DNA of 64,000 bases from Pseudoprevotella muciniphila. Its GTDB lineage: Bacteria > Bacteroidota > Bacteroidia > Bacteroidales > Bacteroidaceae. Both the position numbers and the translations under genes were made by a program. The stretch spans positions 1,488,001-1,552,000 of the forward strand of contig NZ_CP033459.1 in assembly GCF_003265305.2 (NCBI RefSeq), written 5' to 3'. This document shows, in pieces, positions 53,471 to 62,388 of this stretch; position 1 is the stretch's first letter; each line of letters begins with the position of its first letter. The notes beneath the pieces were generated by a model, which worked only from the letters and a program-made list of their open reading frames with translations, was not told the origin of the DNA and did not search any database.

Positions 53471-53641
53471 ATGAAGAAAGCATATATCACACCTTCCATC
53501 AAAATTTACAGTCTGCTCTCAGAAGGCTTTGTTGCAGACAGCATCAAAGTCTCCGACGAAGAAATCGGCGACGATAATGGCGACGATTTTGTCTTCACAC
53601 CCAAGCAGGACACCTATTGGGGCGGAACCGACTGGCAATAG
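53471..53641 (+). CDS. Small 56-residue protein downstream of the large secreted protein
   Basis: ATG at 53471, stop TAG at 53639-53641. It begins MKKAYITPSIKIYSLLSEGF and has an acidic middle (DEEIGDDNGDDF) and a Trp/Tyr-rich end (DTYWGGTDWQ). I recall small proteins with the MKK.YI.PSIK opening next to surface-protein genes in Prevotella, but no function. The spacing (108 bp after the big gene, before the terminator) suggests the same transcript. Confidence 0.65.
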   Translation: MKKAYITPSIKIYSLLSEGFVADSIKVSDEEIGDDNGDDFVFTPKQDTYWGGTDWQ

Positions 53642-53732
53642 GACAACGGCAACGAGTGACGCTCACTGTCATGAGGGCAGTTTTCTGAATATCCGGAGCA
53701 ATCTGAATACCCAGAATATTCAGAATTATCAA

Positions 53733-53777
53733 AAGAAACAACCACTGCGGGACACTCGCCCTGCAGAGGTTGTTTCT
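53733..53777 (+). terminator. Terminator after the small protein gene
   Basis: GAAACAACCACTGCGGG and CCCTGCAGAGGTTGTTTC form a long stem with an ACACTCG loop, followed by a T-containing tail. A strong intrinsic terminator. Confidence 0.82.
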
Positions 53778-53794
53778 TCATATTGCTCTTTTCA

Positions 53795-53824
53795 TTGCTG
53801 TACGGTGAATTTTACGTAATTTTG
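53795..53824 (+). promoter_or_regulatory. Promoter of metG
   Basis: TTG (53795-53797), 19 bp, then TAATTTTG (53817-53824), about 15 bp before the first possible ATG (53840), so the leader is very short. Confidence 0.65.
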
Positions 53825-53839
53825 CAGTTGGAAAAATAA

Positions 53840-55888
53840 ATGCTATCAATGAAAGACTATAAGAGAACACTTGTTACCGCCGCCTTGCCCTACGCTAACG
53901 GCGGTGTGCACATCGGACATCTGGCAGGCGTATATGTGCCTTCCGACATCTATGTGCGCTACCTGCGCCTGAAGAAACGCCCCGTGCTGTTCGTCTGCGG
54001 CAGCGACGAGCATGGTGTGCCCATCACCATACGCGCCCGCAAGGAGGGCATCACACCGCAGGAGGTGGTGGACCGCTACCACGGCATCATCAAGCAATCG
54101 TTTGCCGACTTTGGCATCTCGTTCGACATCTACAGCCGCACAACGAGCGAGACGCACCATAAGACGGCATCGGAGTTCTTCCGCAAACTCTACGACAAGG
54201 GCGAATTTGTGGAGCGCGAGAGCGAGCAACTCTACGATGAGGAGGCGCATCAGTTCCTGGCAGACCGCTACGTTACGGGCGAATGTCCCCACTGCCACAA
54301 CGAGGGCGCATACGGCGACCAATGCGAGAAATGCGGACGCGACCTCTCCCCCACCGAACTCATCAACCCGAAGAGTGCCATCAGCGGCAGCGTGCCGGTA
54401 ATGAAGAAGACAAAGCACTGGTATCTCCCCCTCGACCGCCATCAGGGATGGCTGAAGGAGTGGATTCTCGAAGGGCACAAGGAATGGCGCTCGAACGTGT
54501 ATGGACAGTGTAAGTCGTGGCTTGAGATGGACCTGCAGCCTCGCGCCGTGACGCGCGACTTGGACTGGGGCATTCCCGTACCCGTGGAGGGCGCAGAGGG
54601 CAAAGTGCTCTACGTATGGTTCGACGCCCCGATAGGCTACATCTCCAACACACGCGAACTGCTGCCCGACAGTTGGGAAGAATGGTGGAAGGACGAAGAC
54701 ACGCGCATGATCCATTTCATCGGCAAGGACAACATCGTGTTCCACTGCATCATCTTCCCCGCCATGCTCAAAGCCGAGGGTTCGTTCATACTACCTGAAA
54801 ACGTACCGGCTAACGAGTTCCTCAACCTCGAGGACCGAAAGATCAGCACATCGCGCAACTGGGCAGTGTGGCTCGACGAATATCTCAAGGACCTTCCGGG
54901 CAAACAGGACGTGCTGCGCTACGTGCTCACCGCCAATGCACCCGAGACGAAGGACAACAACTTCACCTGGAAGGACTTCCAGGCACGCAACAACAACGAG
55001 TTGGTAGCAGTATATGGCAACTTTGTCAACCGCGCCCTGGTGCTGACGCAGAAGTACTTCGACGGCATGGTACCCGCATGTGGCGAACTCACCGCAGAGG
55101 ACAAAGCCACCATAGCCGAATTTAAGGATGTAAAGGCAGAAGTAGAACGCCTGCTCGAAGGCTTCCGTTTCCGCGATGCCCTGAAAGAGGCTATGAACCT
55201 GGCACGCATCGGCAACAAGTATCTTGCCGACAGTGAGCCGTGGAAGGTTATCAAGACCGACCCCGAGCGCGTAAAGACCATCCTCAACCTTTCACTCCAG
55301 TTGGTAGCCAACCTCGCCATAGCCTTCGAACCCTTCCTGCCTTTCTCTTCCGCCAAACTGCGCGACATGCTCGGTATGACAGACGTGGAATGGGACCGCC
55401 TCGGACAAACCGACCTGCTCGAAGCCGGACGCCAACTGAAGCAGCCGGAACTGCTGTTTGAAAAGATAGAGGACTACGTGGTGGAAGCACAGGTGCAGAA
55501 ACTGCTCGACATGGAGAAAGCTAACGCAGAAGCCAACTATACGGCAAAACCCATAAAAGACTTCATCCCTTTTGAAGACTTCGAAAAACTCGACATCCGC
55601 ACGGGCATCGTTACCGCTTGTGAGAAAGTGAAGAAGGCCGACAAACTACTCTGCTTCACCATCGACGACGGCAGCGGCACACCGCGCACCATCGTCAGTG
55701 GCATAGCGCAACACTATCAGCCCGAAGCACTTGTAGGCAAAACCGTGTGCTTCATCGCCAACCTTGCTCCGCGCAAACTCAAAGGCATCGAAAGCCAAGG
55801 CATGATTCTGAGTGCTGAAAACTTCGACGGCAGCCTCAGCGTTATTACCACCGAGCGCGACGTGAAGCCCGGCAGTACGGTAGGCTAA
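53840..55888 (+). CDS. metG: Methionyl-tRNA synthetase with C-terminal tRNA-binding domain
   Basis: It charges methionine tRNAs. The class I HIGH-type motif is [16 protein letters not shown]. The zinc knuckle has cysteines in [20 protein letters not shown], and the KMSKS-like loop is [10 protein letters not shown]. The C-terminal 110 residues are an EMAPII/Trbp111-type tRNA-binding domain ([35 protein letters not shown]). The start may be the ATG at 53840 or at 53849; the difference is three codons. The length is 682, as in other Bacteroidetes. Confidence 0.94.
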   Translation: MLSMKDYKRTLVTAALPYANGGVHIGHLAGVYVPSDIYVRYLRLKKRPVLFVCGSDEHGVPITIRARKEGITPQEVVDRYHGIIKQSFADFGISFDIYSRTTSETHHKTASEFFRKLYDKGEFVERESEQLYDEEAHQFLADRYVTGECPHCHNEGAYGDQCEKCGRDLSPTELINPKSAISGSVPVMKKTKHWYLPLDRHQGWLKEWILEGHKEWRSNVYGQCKSWLEMDLQPRAVTRDLDWGIPVPVEGAEGKVLYVWFDAPIGYISNTRELLPDSWEEWWKDEDTRMIHFIGKDNIVFHCIIFPAMLKAEGSFILPENVPANEFLNLEDRKISTSRNWAVWLDEYLKDLPGKQDVLRYVLTANAPETKDNNFTWKDFQARNNNELVAVYGNFVNRALVLTQKYFDGMVPACGELTAEDKATIAEFKDVKAEVERLLEGFRFRDALKEAMNLARIGNKYLADSEPWKVIKTDPERVKTILNLSLQLVANLAIAFEPFLPFSSAKLRDMLGMTDVEWDRLGQTDLLEAGRQLKQPELLFEKIEDYVVEAQVQKLLDMEKANAEANYTAKPIKDFIPFEDFEKLDIRTGIVTACEKVKKADKLLCFTIDDGSGTPRTIVSGIAQHYQPEALVGKTVCFIANLAPRKLKGIESQGMILSAENFDGSLSVITTERDVKPGSTVG

Positions 55889-55938
55889 AAAGAACAAAAA
55901 GAATTTAAAAAGGTTGCCAAAATCATGGCAACTTTCCC

Positions 55939-55987
55939 AAAACGGAAAACTTTTTAAAATAATTTTGAAAAAAGTTTTCCGTTTTTG
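55939..55987 (+). terminator. Terminator after metG
   Basis: AAAACGGAAAACTTTTT and AAAAAGTTTTCCGTTTT make a 17-bp stem with an AT-rich loop. A 22-bp segment across its left arm (55933-55954) is identical to 22367-22388. Confidence 0.8.
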
Positions 55988-55999
55988 TATATTTCTTTG

Positions 56000-56007
56000 T
56001 AATTTTG
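56000..56007 (+). promoter_or_regulatory. -7 box before the 22-residue ORF
   Basis: TAATTTTG fits TAnnTTTG, 34 bp before the ATG at 56042. No clear -33. Confidence 0.4.
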
Positions 56008-56041
56008 AACCATCAAAATCAACAAAAAAATTTGTCTGGTT

Positions 56042-56110
56042 ATGGTAAGGAAATTTTTTGTTGGACTTTTTGTTTTCGTTGTACTCTTCGCGCTGTTTTT
56101 CAACGCATAA
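56042..56110 (+). CDS. Possible 22-residue hydrophobic peptide
   Basis: ATG at 56042, TAA at 56108-56110. The peptide begins MVRKFFVGLFVFVVLF and ends ALFFNA: two basic residues, then a single hydrophobic helix long enough to span the membrane. It sits after a terminator and behind a -7-like box. It could be a small membrane protein or a chance frame; no database check was possible. Confidence 0.35.
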   Translation: MVRKFFVGLFVFVVLFALFFNA

Positions 56111-56267
56111 CTAAGTCCACGAACAAAGGAAGTTAGAAAAAGGGACCTTCTCTCTGTTCACGACATCATTTCTTTAGCCGGGCGTATCCCAAGGTTGTCT
56201 TGTCGGACAGACAAGCAGCGCAGGACACGTTCGGGATTGGTGTGTCCGCGTTTTTCAGAAGTTTTTC

Positions 56268-56300
56268 TATAGATACTATAGATACTATAGATACTATAGG
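56268..56300. repeat. 9-bp tandem repeat CTATAGATA, about 3.7 copies
   Basis: The unit CTATAGATA is repeated head to tail in the spacer just beyond the 3' end of the TatD gene. Short and AT-rich, it is prone to slippage. No function is evident. Confidence 0.7.
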
Positions 56301-56319
56301 AACTTCTTTCAATGTTGAC

Positions 56320-56910
56320 TCACACTTCGTCTATGTTGCTGAATTTTCCAACGACATCGATTATTTTCACATCGTCATCATCGGTTTCAAACAGGCGGTG
56401 TTCTTTCGGCACAAGGCGCACGGCGGCGGGATTAGCTTTTATTCCGAAACTCAGGGCGAATCCGGCACGGATGAGTTGTTCTGCCTGCTGCGGTTTTCCC
56501 CGGAAACCATGAATGGTCCATTGCACAGTGGGATTCAGCCGTTTCCTGGCAGCAATAATCTCGTCGAATGCCTTGACACAATGTATGACAAGGGGCTTAC
56601 CGAGTGTTTCCGCCAGTAGGGCATGTTTTTCAAAAAAGATGATCTGCCGTGCAAAATCTCCCTTGAGGCGGTCGAGTCCACACTCCCCTATCGCTACCAC
56701 CTGCGGGTGGCTTGCCAACATTTCCACACCTTTCCAAAGACGTTCTTCGTCGTGCGTACCATCTATCCACCATGGATGTACGCCTACGCTGTACAAACCT
56801 CCTTCCTCGGGACAGAACTTACCGGGTTCTGACAGCAAATGTGCCGGCAGATTGAAAATGGCTGTTCCGGGCAGTGTATTCGGGCGGTGTGTATGGAAAT
56901 CGATCATCAT
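56320..56910 (-). CDS. TatD-family metal-dependent hydrolase (short form)
   Basis: A TIM-barrel metallohydrolase, often with DNase activity. The metal motif FHTHRP is at residues 4-9, followed by [31 protein letters not shown] and WTIHGFRG. The C-terminal aspartate motif appears as [10 protein letters not shown]. It has 196 residues, shorter than E. coli TatD (about 260) but similar to short Bacteroidetes versions. It overlaps yidD by 4 bases in the yidD-rnpA cluster. Confidence 0.85.
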   Translation of the reverse strand: MMIDFHTHRPNTLPGTAIFNLPAHLLSEPGKFCPEEGGLYSVGVHPWWIDGTHDEERLWKGVEMLASHPQVVAIGECGLDRLKGDFARQIIFFEKHALLAETLGKPLVIHCVKAFDEIIAARKRLNPTVQWTIHGFRGKPQQAEQLIRAGFALSFGIKANPAAVRLVPKEHRLFETDDDDVKIIDVVGKFSNIDEV

Positions 56911-57146
56911 GGCACGGGGTCATAGCCACTGCCTCCCCATGGGTGGCAGCGCAGGATGCGACGTATGGCGAGCCACAGTCCTTTGACGGGACCATGCTTC
57001 TTTATGGCTTCAAGGGCATACTGCGAGCATGTCGGTGTGAATCGGCAGGCAGGCGGTGTGTGGGGCGAAATGAAACGCTGATAGAAACGTATCGGCGCTA
57101 TGAGCACAGCCACGAAAAAGTTTCTAATCCACTTCAGCACTGTCAT
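56907..57146 (-). CDS. yidD: Membrane protein insertion efficiency factor YidD
   Basis: A small amphipathic protein that helps YidC insert membrane proteins. The 79 residues contain the family core [20 protein letters not shown], continuing [19 protein letters not shown], with the conserved cysteines, and end [12 protein letters not shown]. It overlaps rnpA by 23 bases, the usual rnpA-yidD order. Confidence 0.93.
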   Translation of the reverse strand: MTVLKWIRNFFVAVLIAPIRFYQRFISPHTPPACRFTPTCSQYALEAIKKHGPVKGLWLAIRRILRCHPWGGSGYDPVP

Positions 57147-57552
57147 TTATTTTCAGGTTGATAGATTTCAGTAATGCCTTCATCTTCTTATGCACCTGCT
57201 CAGACGGCAACGGCATGTCGCTTAACCAGATGAATGCCACATGCAAAGCAAGTCCTTCGGGAGTGCTGAGAATTTGCTTGTTCAGGCGGTAGGCTTCGCG
57301 CATCTGTCGCTTGGCGCGGTTTCTGTCCACAGCATGCTTGAAATGGCGTTTCGACACACTGACAAGCACTTTCACCACCGGTCCCGCCTCGTAAGGAAGC
57401 ATTCGCCATATCGCCCTCAGGGGATAGGCTGTTTTTGCTGCATTCCCTTTATCGAAGAGGGCGTCGATGTCGCGCTTCAGACAGATGTGTTCGGCTTTTC
57501 TGAAAGTGTGGACGTGCTGCACGTTGATGTTATTTTCAATTTTTAGCGCCAT
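57124..57552 (-). CDS. rnpA: Ribonuclease P protein component
   Basis: The protein cofactor of RNase P for tRNA 5' processing. The RNR motif is present as [17 protein letters not shown] near residue 77, after [15 protein letters not shown]. The start used (57552) gives 142 residues, with about 15 residues before [14 protein letters not shown]-like family sequence (here [19 protein letters not shown]). It is followed by yidD. Confidence 0.92.
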   Translation of the reverse strand: MALKIENNINVQHVHTFRKAEHICLKRDIDALFDKGNAAKTAYPLRAIWRMLPYEAGPVVKVLVSVSKRHFKHAVDRNRAKRQMREAYRLNKQILSTPEGLALHVAFIWLSDMPLPSEQVHKKMKALLKSINLKINDSAEVD

Positions 57553-57674
57553 TTCATCGCGAAGTTACGCATTTTTTGTCGTATCAGTCGCATTTCTGGC
57601 TGGCAGAGCGCAAAAAAGGTGCGCCCCTGAATTGGCACACCTTTATCTATATATGTTTGCAACGGTGGTGACGG

Positions 57675-58571
57675 TTATGCCTTCACCTTCTCGGTTGCTT
57701 TCTTTGTCGTTTTCCTTGCGGTGGTGGTCTTTTTTACGGTAGTTGTCATTGTAGGCTCGTCAGCGTTTTTTACAGAAGACTTCCTGGCCGTCGCCTTTTT
57801 GGCTGTCGTTTTCTTCGTTGCAGCCTTCTTGCTGCTTTCCTGCTCGGCTTCGAGATACTGCGCTATGGCTGCTGTGATGCTTGGTGCCTTGCTGGTGGGT
57901 GCTATGATGTGCGATTTAAGCCCTTCTTTCTCCACGGCTGCCCGTGCGCCTGGCCCGAGCGTGGCAATAGTTACCTTACTTGCGGCCTTTTTCGAGAGCG
58001 ACTGTGTGAAAGATTCTACGCCCATTGGTGTGAAGAGCACCACCATGTCATAATCGAATTTCTCGTCCTTTTCGAAAGGTTTGCACACAGTGCGGAACAT
58101 AACGCATTCCTTGAAATCAAGTCCTTTTTCGGCAAGAGAACGTCCTTGGTCGAGACGATGCTGCTCGCTCTGCAGGAGAAGGTATTTCTCAGTCTTGTGC
58201 TTCATCATGACAGTTACGAGGTCGTCCCACTTTCCTGTTGCTCCGAAGAACACCTTGCGCTTGCGATACTGTGCATACTTCTGAATGTAGAGGGCTATGG
58301 CTTCCGACGTTGCGAAATACTTCATTGTGTCGGGCATGCTGATGCGCATTTCCGCACATAACTCAAAGAAACATCTGATGGCATGTTTCGACGTGAATAC
58401 TATTGCAGTATAGTCGAGTATGCTCACTCTTTGTTTCCTGAATTCCTGCGGAGTGAGTTTTTCCACATTGATGAGTGATCTGAATGTGACGTTCACTCCA
58501 TATTTCTCCAATTCGAAATAAGGGGATTTTTCTTTTGGTTGGGGCTGCGAAACAAGAATATTTTTTATCAT
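57675..58571 (-). CDS. hemD: Uroporphyrinogen-III synthase-like protein with Lys/Ala/Thr-rich tail
   Basis: The first 240 residues have a HemD-like two-lobed pattern: ILVSQPQPKEKSPYFELEKY, AIVFTSKHAIRCFFELC and VVLFTPMGVESFTQSLSKK, continuing to KVTIATLGPGARAAVEKEGL and APTSKAPSITAAIAQYL. The last 55 residues are a histone-H1-like tail (KKAATKKTTAKKATARKSS, then TTTVKKTTTARKTTKKATEK). No other haem gene is near, but hemD beside rnpA is familiar in Bacteroidales. The tail may bind nucleic acid or membrane phosphate; that is speculation. Confidence 0.75.
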   Translation of the reverse strand: MIKNILVSQPQPKEKSPYFELEKYGVNVTFRSLINVEKLTPQEFRKQRVSILDYTAIVFTSKHAIRCFFELCAEMRISMPDTMKYFATSEAIALYIQKYAQYRKRKVFFGATGKWDDLVTVMMKHKTEKYLLLQSEQHRLDQGRSLAEKGLDFKECVMFRTVCKPFEKDEKFDYDMVVLFTPMGVESFTQSLSKKAASKVTIATLGPGARAAVEKEGLKSHIIAPTSKAPSITAAIAQYLEAEQESSKKAATKKTTAKKATARKSSVKNADEPTMTTTVKKTTTARKTTKKATEKVKA

Positions 58572-58606
58572 TTCTTTTCGTTATTTCTCTTGGGAAAACT
58601 GTATTC

Positions 58607-59479
58607 TCAAATTGCCGCCACCTGCAGCATTTTCCATAGAACAAGCAGAGGTGTAATTTCGAGCGTGCAAAAGTACAAAATTAAATGCAAGAAGCCACCT
58701 TTGTATGTAAAAAAAGTGGCGTATGCTTTATAACATAGAACGATTCTGCCAACTGCAAGTAGCAAAATGAAGGTTATGCTTATGGGTCTGAATGGTAGGT
58801 TGAAGAAGACGTAGAGCAACAGAAGTGCGAGTATGATAAGCGAACCGATGAATGTGGCGAGTGAGAGTGTTCCATTCCATTTTGCCACTTGCCACTTTTC
58901 AAAGAACACATTATTGATAAATCCGTATGCCAACCACCTGACGAAATAGAAAGCCAGACACACCATCATAGCAATGATGATGGTCAGATAGGGCAGTTTG
59001 TCATTGAAGATGTCAGGATGGATGCGTTGCGTGTAACAGGCAAAGAACATTGCCAGAAGCAGACTGCTGTGTATGGCGAGAATCCAAAAGTTGCTATTGC
59101 CGTCTTCATCGCCTGAGAGCATCTGCACGTTTCCTCTCTGCCTGATGTCGTAAAAGAAATCGTTGAATGTCCGCACCAGATAGTTCCACATTCTGGCAAC
59201 AGCCCATATAGATATGAATGCACTGATAATCAATGTGCCGGTAATGAGTGTGTCCGATCCGAAGTTGTATGGAACAGGTGTCCCGTCAATCGCCATGCTT
59301 TGTCTGACTTTGAGCAACGAGTCTTGCCTCGCCGCCTCTGCCCGGGCTGCCACGAGCGAGTCGTTTATTGCAGTTTGGTTGACGCTGTCCGTCTGCTGCA
59401 GACTTGCTGCTGCCAGCGAATCGACGGCAGACGTGTCGGCTACACTTAACGCTTGTATTTGCTGAGGGGTTTCCGGCAT
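58607..59479 (-). CDS. DUF4271 membrane protein
   Basis: Five to seven membrane segments occupy residues 80-290 (LITGTLIISAFISIWAVARM, ILAIHSSLLLAMFFACY and more), after a Ser/Ala/Gln-rich N-terminal stretch. The hallmark end is TPLLVLWKMLQVAAI. The frame opens at 59584, but the early part overlaps the LOG gene. The ATG at 59479 (MPETPQQIQAL), 12 bp after the LOG stop, is better and gives 290 residues. DUF4271 proteins sit beside hemD in Bacteroidetes; function unknown. Confidence 0.8.
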   Translation of the reverse strand: MPETPQQIQALSVADTSAVDSLAAASLQQTDSVNQTAINDSLVAARAEAARQDSLLKVRQSMAIDGTPVPYNFGSDTLITGTLIISAFISIWAVARMWNYLVRTFNDFFYDIRQRGNVQMLSGDEDGNSNFWILAIHSSLLLAMFFACYTQRIHPDIFNDKLPYLTIIIAMMVCLAFYFVRWLAYGFINNVFFEKWQVAKWNGTLSLATFIGSLIILALLLLYVFFNLPFRPISITFILLLAVGRIVLCYKAYATFFTYKGGFLHLILYFCTLEITPLLVLWKMLQVAAI

Positions 59480-59490
59480 TTGTTCTTCTT

Positions 59491-60066
59491 TTATATTGCT
59501 GCAAACTTCGTAAGCGAAGGATCCCAAAATGGTGTGGTTTCTGCAAGGTTTACGGCCTCTTCTGCATCCTGCGCCACCTGCCACAGCCCTGTGTGCATAG
59601 GGCGCATAAACTGTTCTGTCACAGCACGTTCCAACTGCTTGAGCAGGTTGTTGAAATAGCCGTCAACATTGACGATGACGATAGGCTTAAGGAAAAGGCC
59701 CAACTGCTTCCAGGTGATAATTTCCAGAAGTTCTTCGAGCGTTCCCACTCCGCCGGGCAGTGCCATGCATGCATCTGCCATCTCTGCCATTTTTTCCTTT
59801 CGCGTGTGCATGTCGGGTGTAATGACAAGTTCGCTCATACCCGAATGGTGCCAGTCATTGTCCACCATGAACTGCGGTATTACCCCCACTGCCCTTCCGC
59901 CCACAGAGAGACAGCCTTCCGTAACGGCTCCCATCAGTCCGGTACGCCCCGCACCGTTCACGAGCGTATGCCCGCGAACGGCGAGAAGACGTCCTAAGAT
60001 TTCTGCAGCGTCAACAAATTGTTGGGGTATTTTCCCGCTCGATGCCGCGTAAACGCAGATGTTCAT
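59491..60066 (-). CDS. LOG-family phosphoribohydrolase
   Basis: A Rossmann-fold enzyme of the Lonely Guy family, which splits nucleoside monophosphates such as AMP into base and ribose phosphate. The signature PGGVGTLEELLEIITW is intact, as are the opening ICVYAASSGKIPQ and the stretch ERKxE-like TRKEKMAEMADACMALPGG. The length of 191 is typical. It lies 12 bp downstream of metK on the same strand, so it is probably co-transcribed. Confidence 0.88.
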   Translation of the reverse strand: MNICVYAASSGKIPQQFVDAAEILGRLLAVRGHTLVNGAGRTGLMGAVTEGCLSVGGRAVGVIPQFMVDNDWHHSGMSELVITPDMHTRKEKMAEMADACMALPGGVGTLEELLEIITWKQLGLFLKPIVIVNVDGYFNNLLKQLERAVTEQFMRPMHTGLWQVAQDAEEAVNLAETTPFWDPSLTKFAAI

Positions 60067-60078
60067 TGATGCGCTGTG

Positions 60079-61365
60079 TTATTTGAAGAAGACATCTTTC
60101 ACCTTGTCCACATAGTCGAGTTTCTCCCATGTGAAGAGTTCTACTTTGAGTTTCTTCTGGTTGCCTTCCGTTCCGAAGGTCTTCTCCACTATCTGCGGCA
60201 GACGACCCACATGCCCATAACTTGCCGTTTCAAGATAGATTGGGTTGCGAAGTTTCAGACGTTTCTCAATGGCATAGGGTGTGAGGTCGAAGATGTCTCT
60301 GATTTTTTCAGCGATTTCTCCGTCGGAAAGAGGCACGTTCTTGCTCCCATAAGTGTTGACGTAGATGCTGATGGGTTTTGCCACTCCGATAGCATAACTC
60401 AACTGTACAAGCATTTCCGATGCCACTCCTGCTGCCACCATGTTTTTTGCAATATGGCGTGCAGCGTATGCCGCTGAGCGGTCCACCTTCGAGGGGTCTT
60501 TTCCGCTGAAGGCACCACCACCATGCGCACCGCGTCCGCCGTATGTATCAACGATAATCTTGCGGCCAGTCAAACCGGTGTCGCCAGCAGGTCCTCCGAT
60601 AACGAATTTGCCGGTTGGATTGACGTAGTATTTGATTTCTCCCTTTTCGAAGAGCGCACGCACCTCGGGAGTGTTCACACGTGTCTCGAGCACACGGGGA
60701 ATGAGGATATTGATGACGTCTTCACGTATTTTAGCGAGCATCTGCTTGTCAGCCTCTTCCTGACTTCCTGCCTCCTCTGCAGAGATGAAATCATCGTGCT
60801 GTGTACTTACCACGATGGTGTCGATACGCGCTGCACGATTGTCGTCGTCGTATTCTATCGTTACCTGGCTCTTGGAGTCAGGACGAAGGTAGGTCATTAC
60901 CTTTCCTTCGCGACGGATTTCTGCCAACACACCCACGATGTCGTGCGCAAGGGCGAGAGGAAGCGGCATATAGGTATCCGTTTCATTGTTGGCATAACCG
61001 AACATCATACCCTGATCGCCTGCACCCTGTTCTTCGGGAGTCTTGCGGTCAACACCACGGTTGATGTCGGGGCTCTGCTCGTGTATGGCATTGAGTACAC
61101 CACACGAAGCAGCGCTGAAAAGATAAGCGTCCTTATTGTAGCCTATCTTGTCTATTGTTTTTCGCGCAACAGTGGGAATGTCGATGTAAGCCTCTGATTT
61201 TACTTCGCCGGCAACAACAACCTGACCTGTTGTTACCAGGGTTTCGCATGCTACTTTCGATTCCGGGTCGTATGCCAGGAATTCGTCAAGTATAGCATCG
61301 GAAATCTGATCCGATACTTTGTCGGGGTGCCCTTCGGACACTGATTCTGAAGTGAAAAGATACAT
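60079..61365 (-). CDS. metK: S-adenosylmethionine synthetase
   Basis: It makes SAM from methionine and ATP. The family motifs are present: [19 protein letters not shown] near the start, [14 protein letters not shown] in the middle, and [20 protein letters not shown] towards the C-terminus. The length of 428 is slightly longer than the E. coli enzyme, as usual in Bacteroidetes. A -7-like TAACTTTG is on the minus strand at 61598-61605, implying a leader of about 220 nt. No SAM riboswitch was recognised in it. Confidence 0.95.
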   Translation of the reverse strand: MYLFTSESVSEGHPDKVSDQISDAILDEFLAYDPESKVACETLVTTGQVVVAGEVKSEAYIDIPTVARKTIDKIGYNKDAYLFSAASCGVLNAIHEQSPDINRGVDRKTPEEQGAGDQGMMFGYANNETDTYMPLPLALAHDIVGVLAEIRREGKVMTYLRPDSKSQVTIEYDDDNRAARIDTIVVSTQHDDFISAEEAGSQEEADKQMLAKIREDVINILIPRVLETRVNTPEVRALFEKGEIKYYVNPTGKFVIGGPAGDTGLTGRKIIVDTYGGRGAHGGGAFSGKDPSKVDRSAAYAARHIAKNMVAAGVASEMLVQLSYAIGVAKPISIYVNTYGSKNVPLSDGEIAEKIRDIFDLTPYAIEKRLKLRNPIYLETASYGHVGRLPQIVEKTFGTEGNQKKLKVELFTWEKLDYVDKVKDVFFK

Positions 61366-61698
61366 AACTTAATATTTGTTTTTTGATTGTTAATTCTTTT
61401 TCGTCCGCTGCAGGCTGAAGTGCACAACATTACAGCCCCGCAAATGCTCGAACTTTAGCGGCAGACATGGCTTTATATGCAACTGGGAGAAAAAGACAGT
61501 GAAAAGCGATGTACTTTCTCAAGGCTTTTCGACATCGTTTTAGCATTTTTTTCTGTGGTTGCAAGCAGCCAAATCTATCCACATGCGTTTCGGGGTGCAA
61601 AGTTAGAAAAAAGTAACAATATATTTCACCTTACACTACTTTTTTTCATCCATTTGCAAAAAAACTTTGTCTTCATGTTCACTTATATAAAAAACATC
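61366..61698. other. metK leader and spacer
   Basis: There is no gene. On the minus strand this holds the likely metK promoter (61598-61605, TAACTTTG) and a leader with one hairpin, CCGC/GCGG near 61437-61456. I could not match it to a known SAM riboswitch. Confidence 0.4.
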
Positions 61699-61706
61699 TA
61701 TATTTG
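61699..61706 (+). promoter_or_regulatory. -7 box of the second SH3b gene
   Basis: TATATTTG fits TAnnTTTG, 40 bp before the ATG at 61747. Confidence 0.45.
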
Positions 61707-61746
61707 TATATTGAAAACTATTGTTTCACCCTAAAACCTCAAAACC

Positions 61747-62265
61747 ATGAAAAAAGTATTTCTATTCATCCTTGCGCTCATCTTTACGCTACCTATGGCG
61801 GCACAGACCCGAGGCATGGTAAAACGTGAAGGTGGTTACACCAATGTCAGAAGCGGTCCGGGCACTTACTACAGTGTCGTGCGCAAAATCAGAGACGGCA
61901 GTACCATTTACTATACGAACTATGGTGGCGGTTGGTGTGCTGTTTATAGCAACTCAAGTCCTCGCTCTTTCATAGGGTACATGGCATCCAGCAAAATCGT
62001 TCGTGGCAGTGGTTACGACAGACCATACGATAGGTCATACGACAGGACAAACTATAGCACAAGTGGCCTTGTTTCGGCACAGGTTGTCCGTGAAGGCGGC
62101 TACACCAACATTCGCCGTGGTCCCGGCTCCAACTATGGCATAGTAAAGAAAGTGCGCGATGGCAGTTGGATTACCATTCGTCCCAACGGCAGCACCTGGA
62201 TTCCTGTATATCAAGGCGGGAGACACATTGGCTACATCCATGCCTCAAAGGTTTACAACTACTAA
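61747..62265 (+). CDS. Exported protein with two SH3b domains (second copy)
   Basis: The signal peptide ends at PMAAQ. Two SH3b repeats follow: GGYTNVRSGPGTYYSVVRKI with WCAVYSNSSPRSFIGYM, and GGYTNIRRGPGSNYGIVKKV with STWIPVYQGGRHIGYIHASK. They are joined by a Tyr/Asp/Arg-rich linker (YDRPYDRSYDRTNYS). The length is 172. It is a paralogue of the gene at 47075-47563; probably a periplasmic binding module. Confidence 0.82.
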   Translation: MKKVFLFILALIFTLPMAAQTRGMVKREGGYTNVRSGPGTYYSVVRKIRDGSTIYYTNYGGGWCAVYSNSSPRSFIGYMASSKIVRGSGYDRPYDRSYDRTNYSTSGLVSAQVVREGGYTNIRRGPGSNYGIVKKVRDGSWITIRPNGSTWIPVYQGGRHIGYIHASKVYNY

Positions 62266-62287
62266 AAAATGACCGACTGAATGAAAC

Positions 62288-62325
62288 AAACCTCGAAAGT
62301 TTTTGTCTGACTTTCGAGGTTTTTT
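62288..62325 (+). terminator. Terminator after the second SH3b gene
   Basis: AACCTCGAAAGT and ACTTTCGAGGTT form a perfect 12-bp stem with loop TTTTGTCTG, followed by T5. Confidence 0.9.
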
Positions 62326-62388
62326 AAGGGGTTTCTGTAAAACAGGGATTCAACCCTGACCTACAGGAACTTTTTTTATTTATATGGA

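Noticed and set aside
61366-61600. SAM riboswitch in the metK leader
   Set aside because: No convincing match to SAM-I, SAM-II or related cores could be made by eye.
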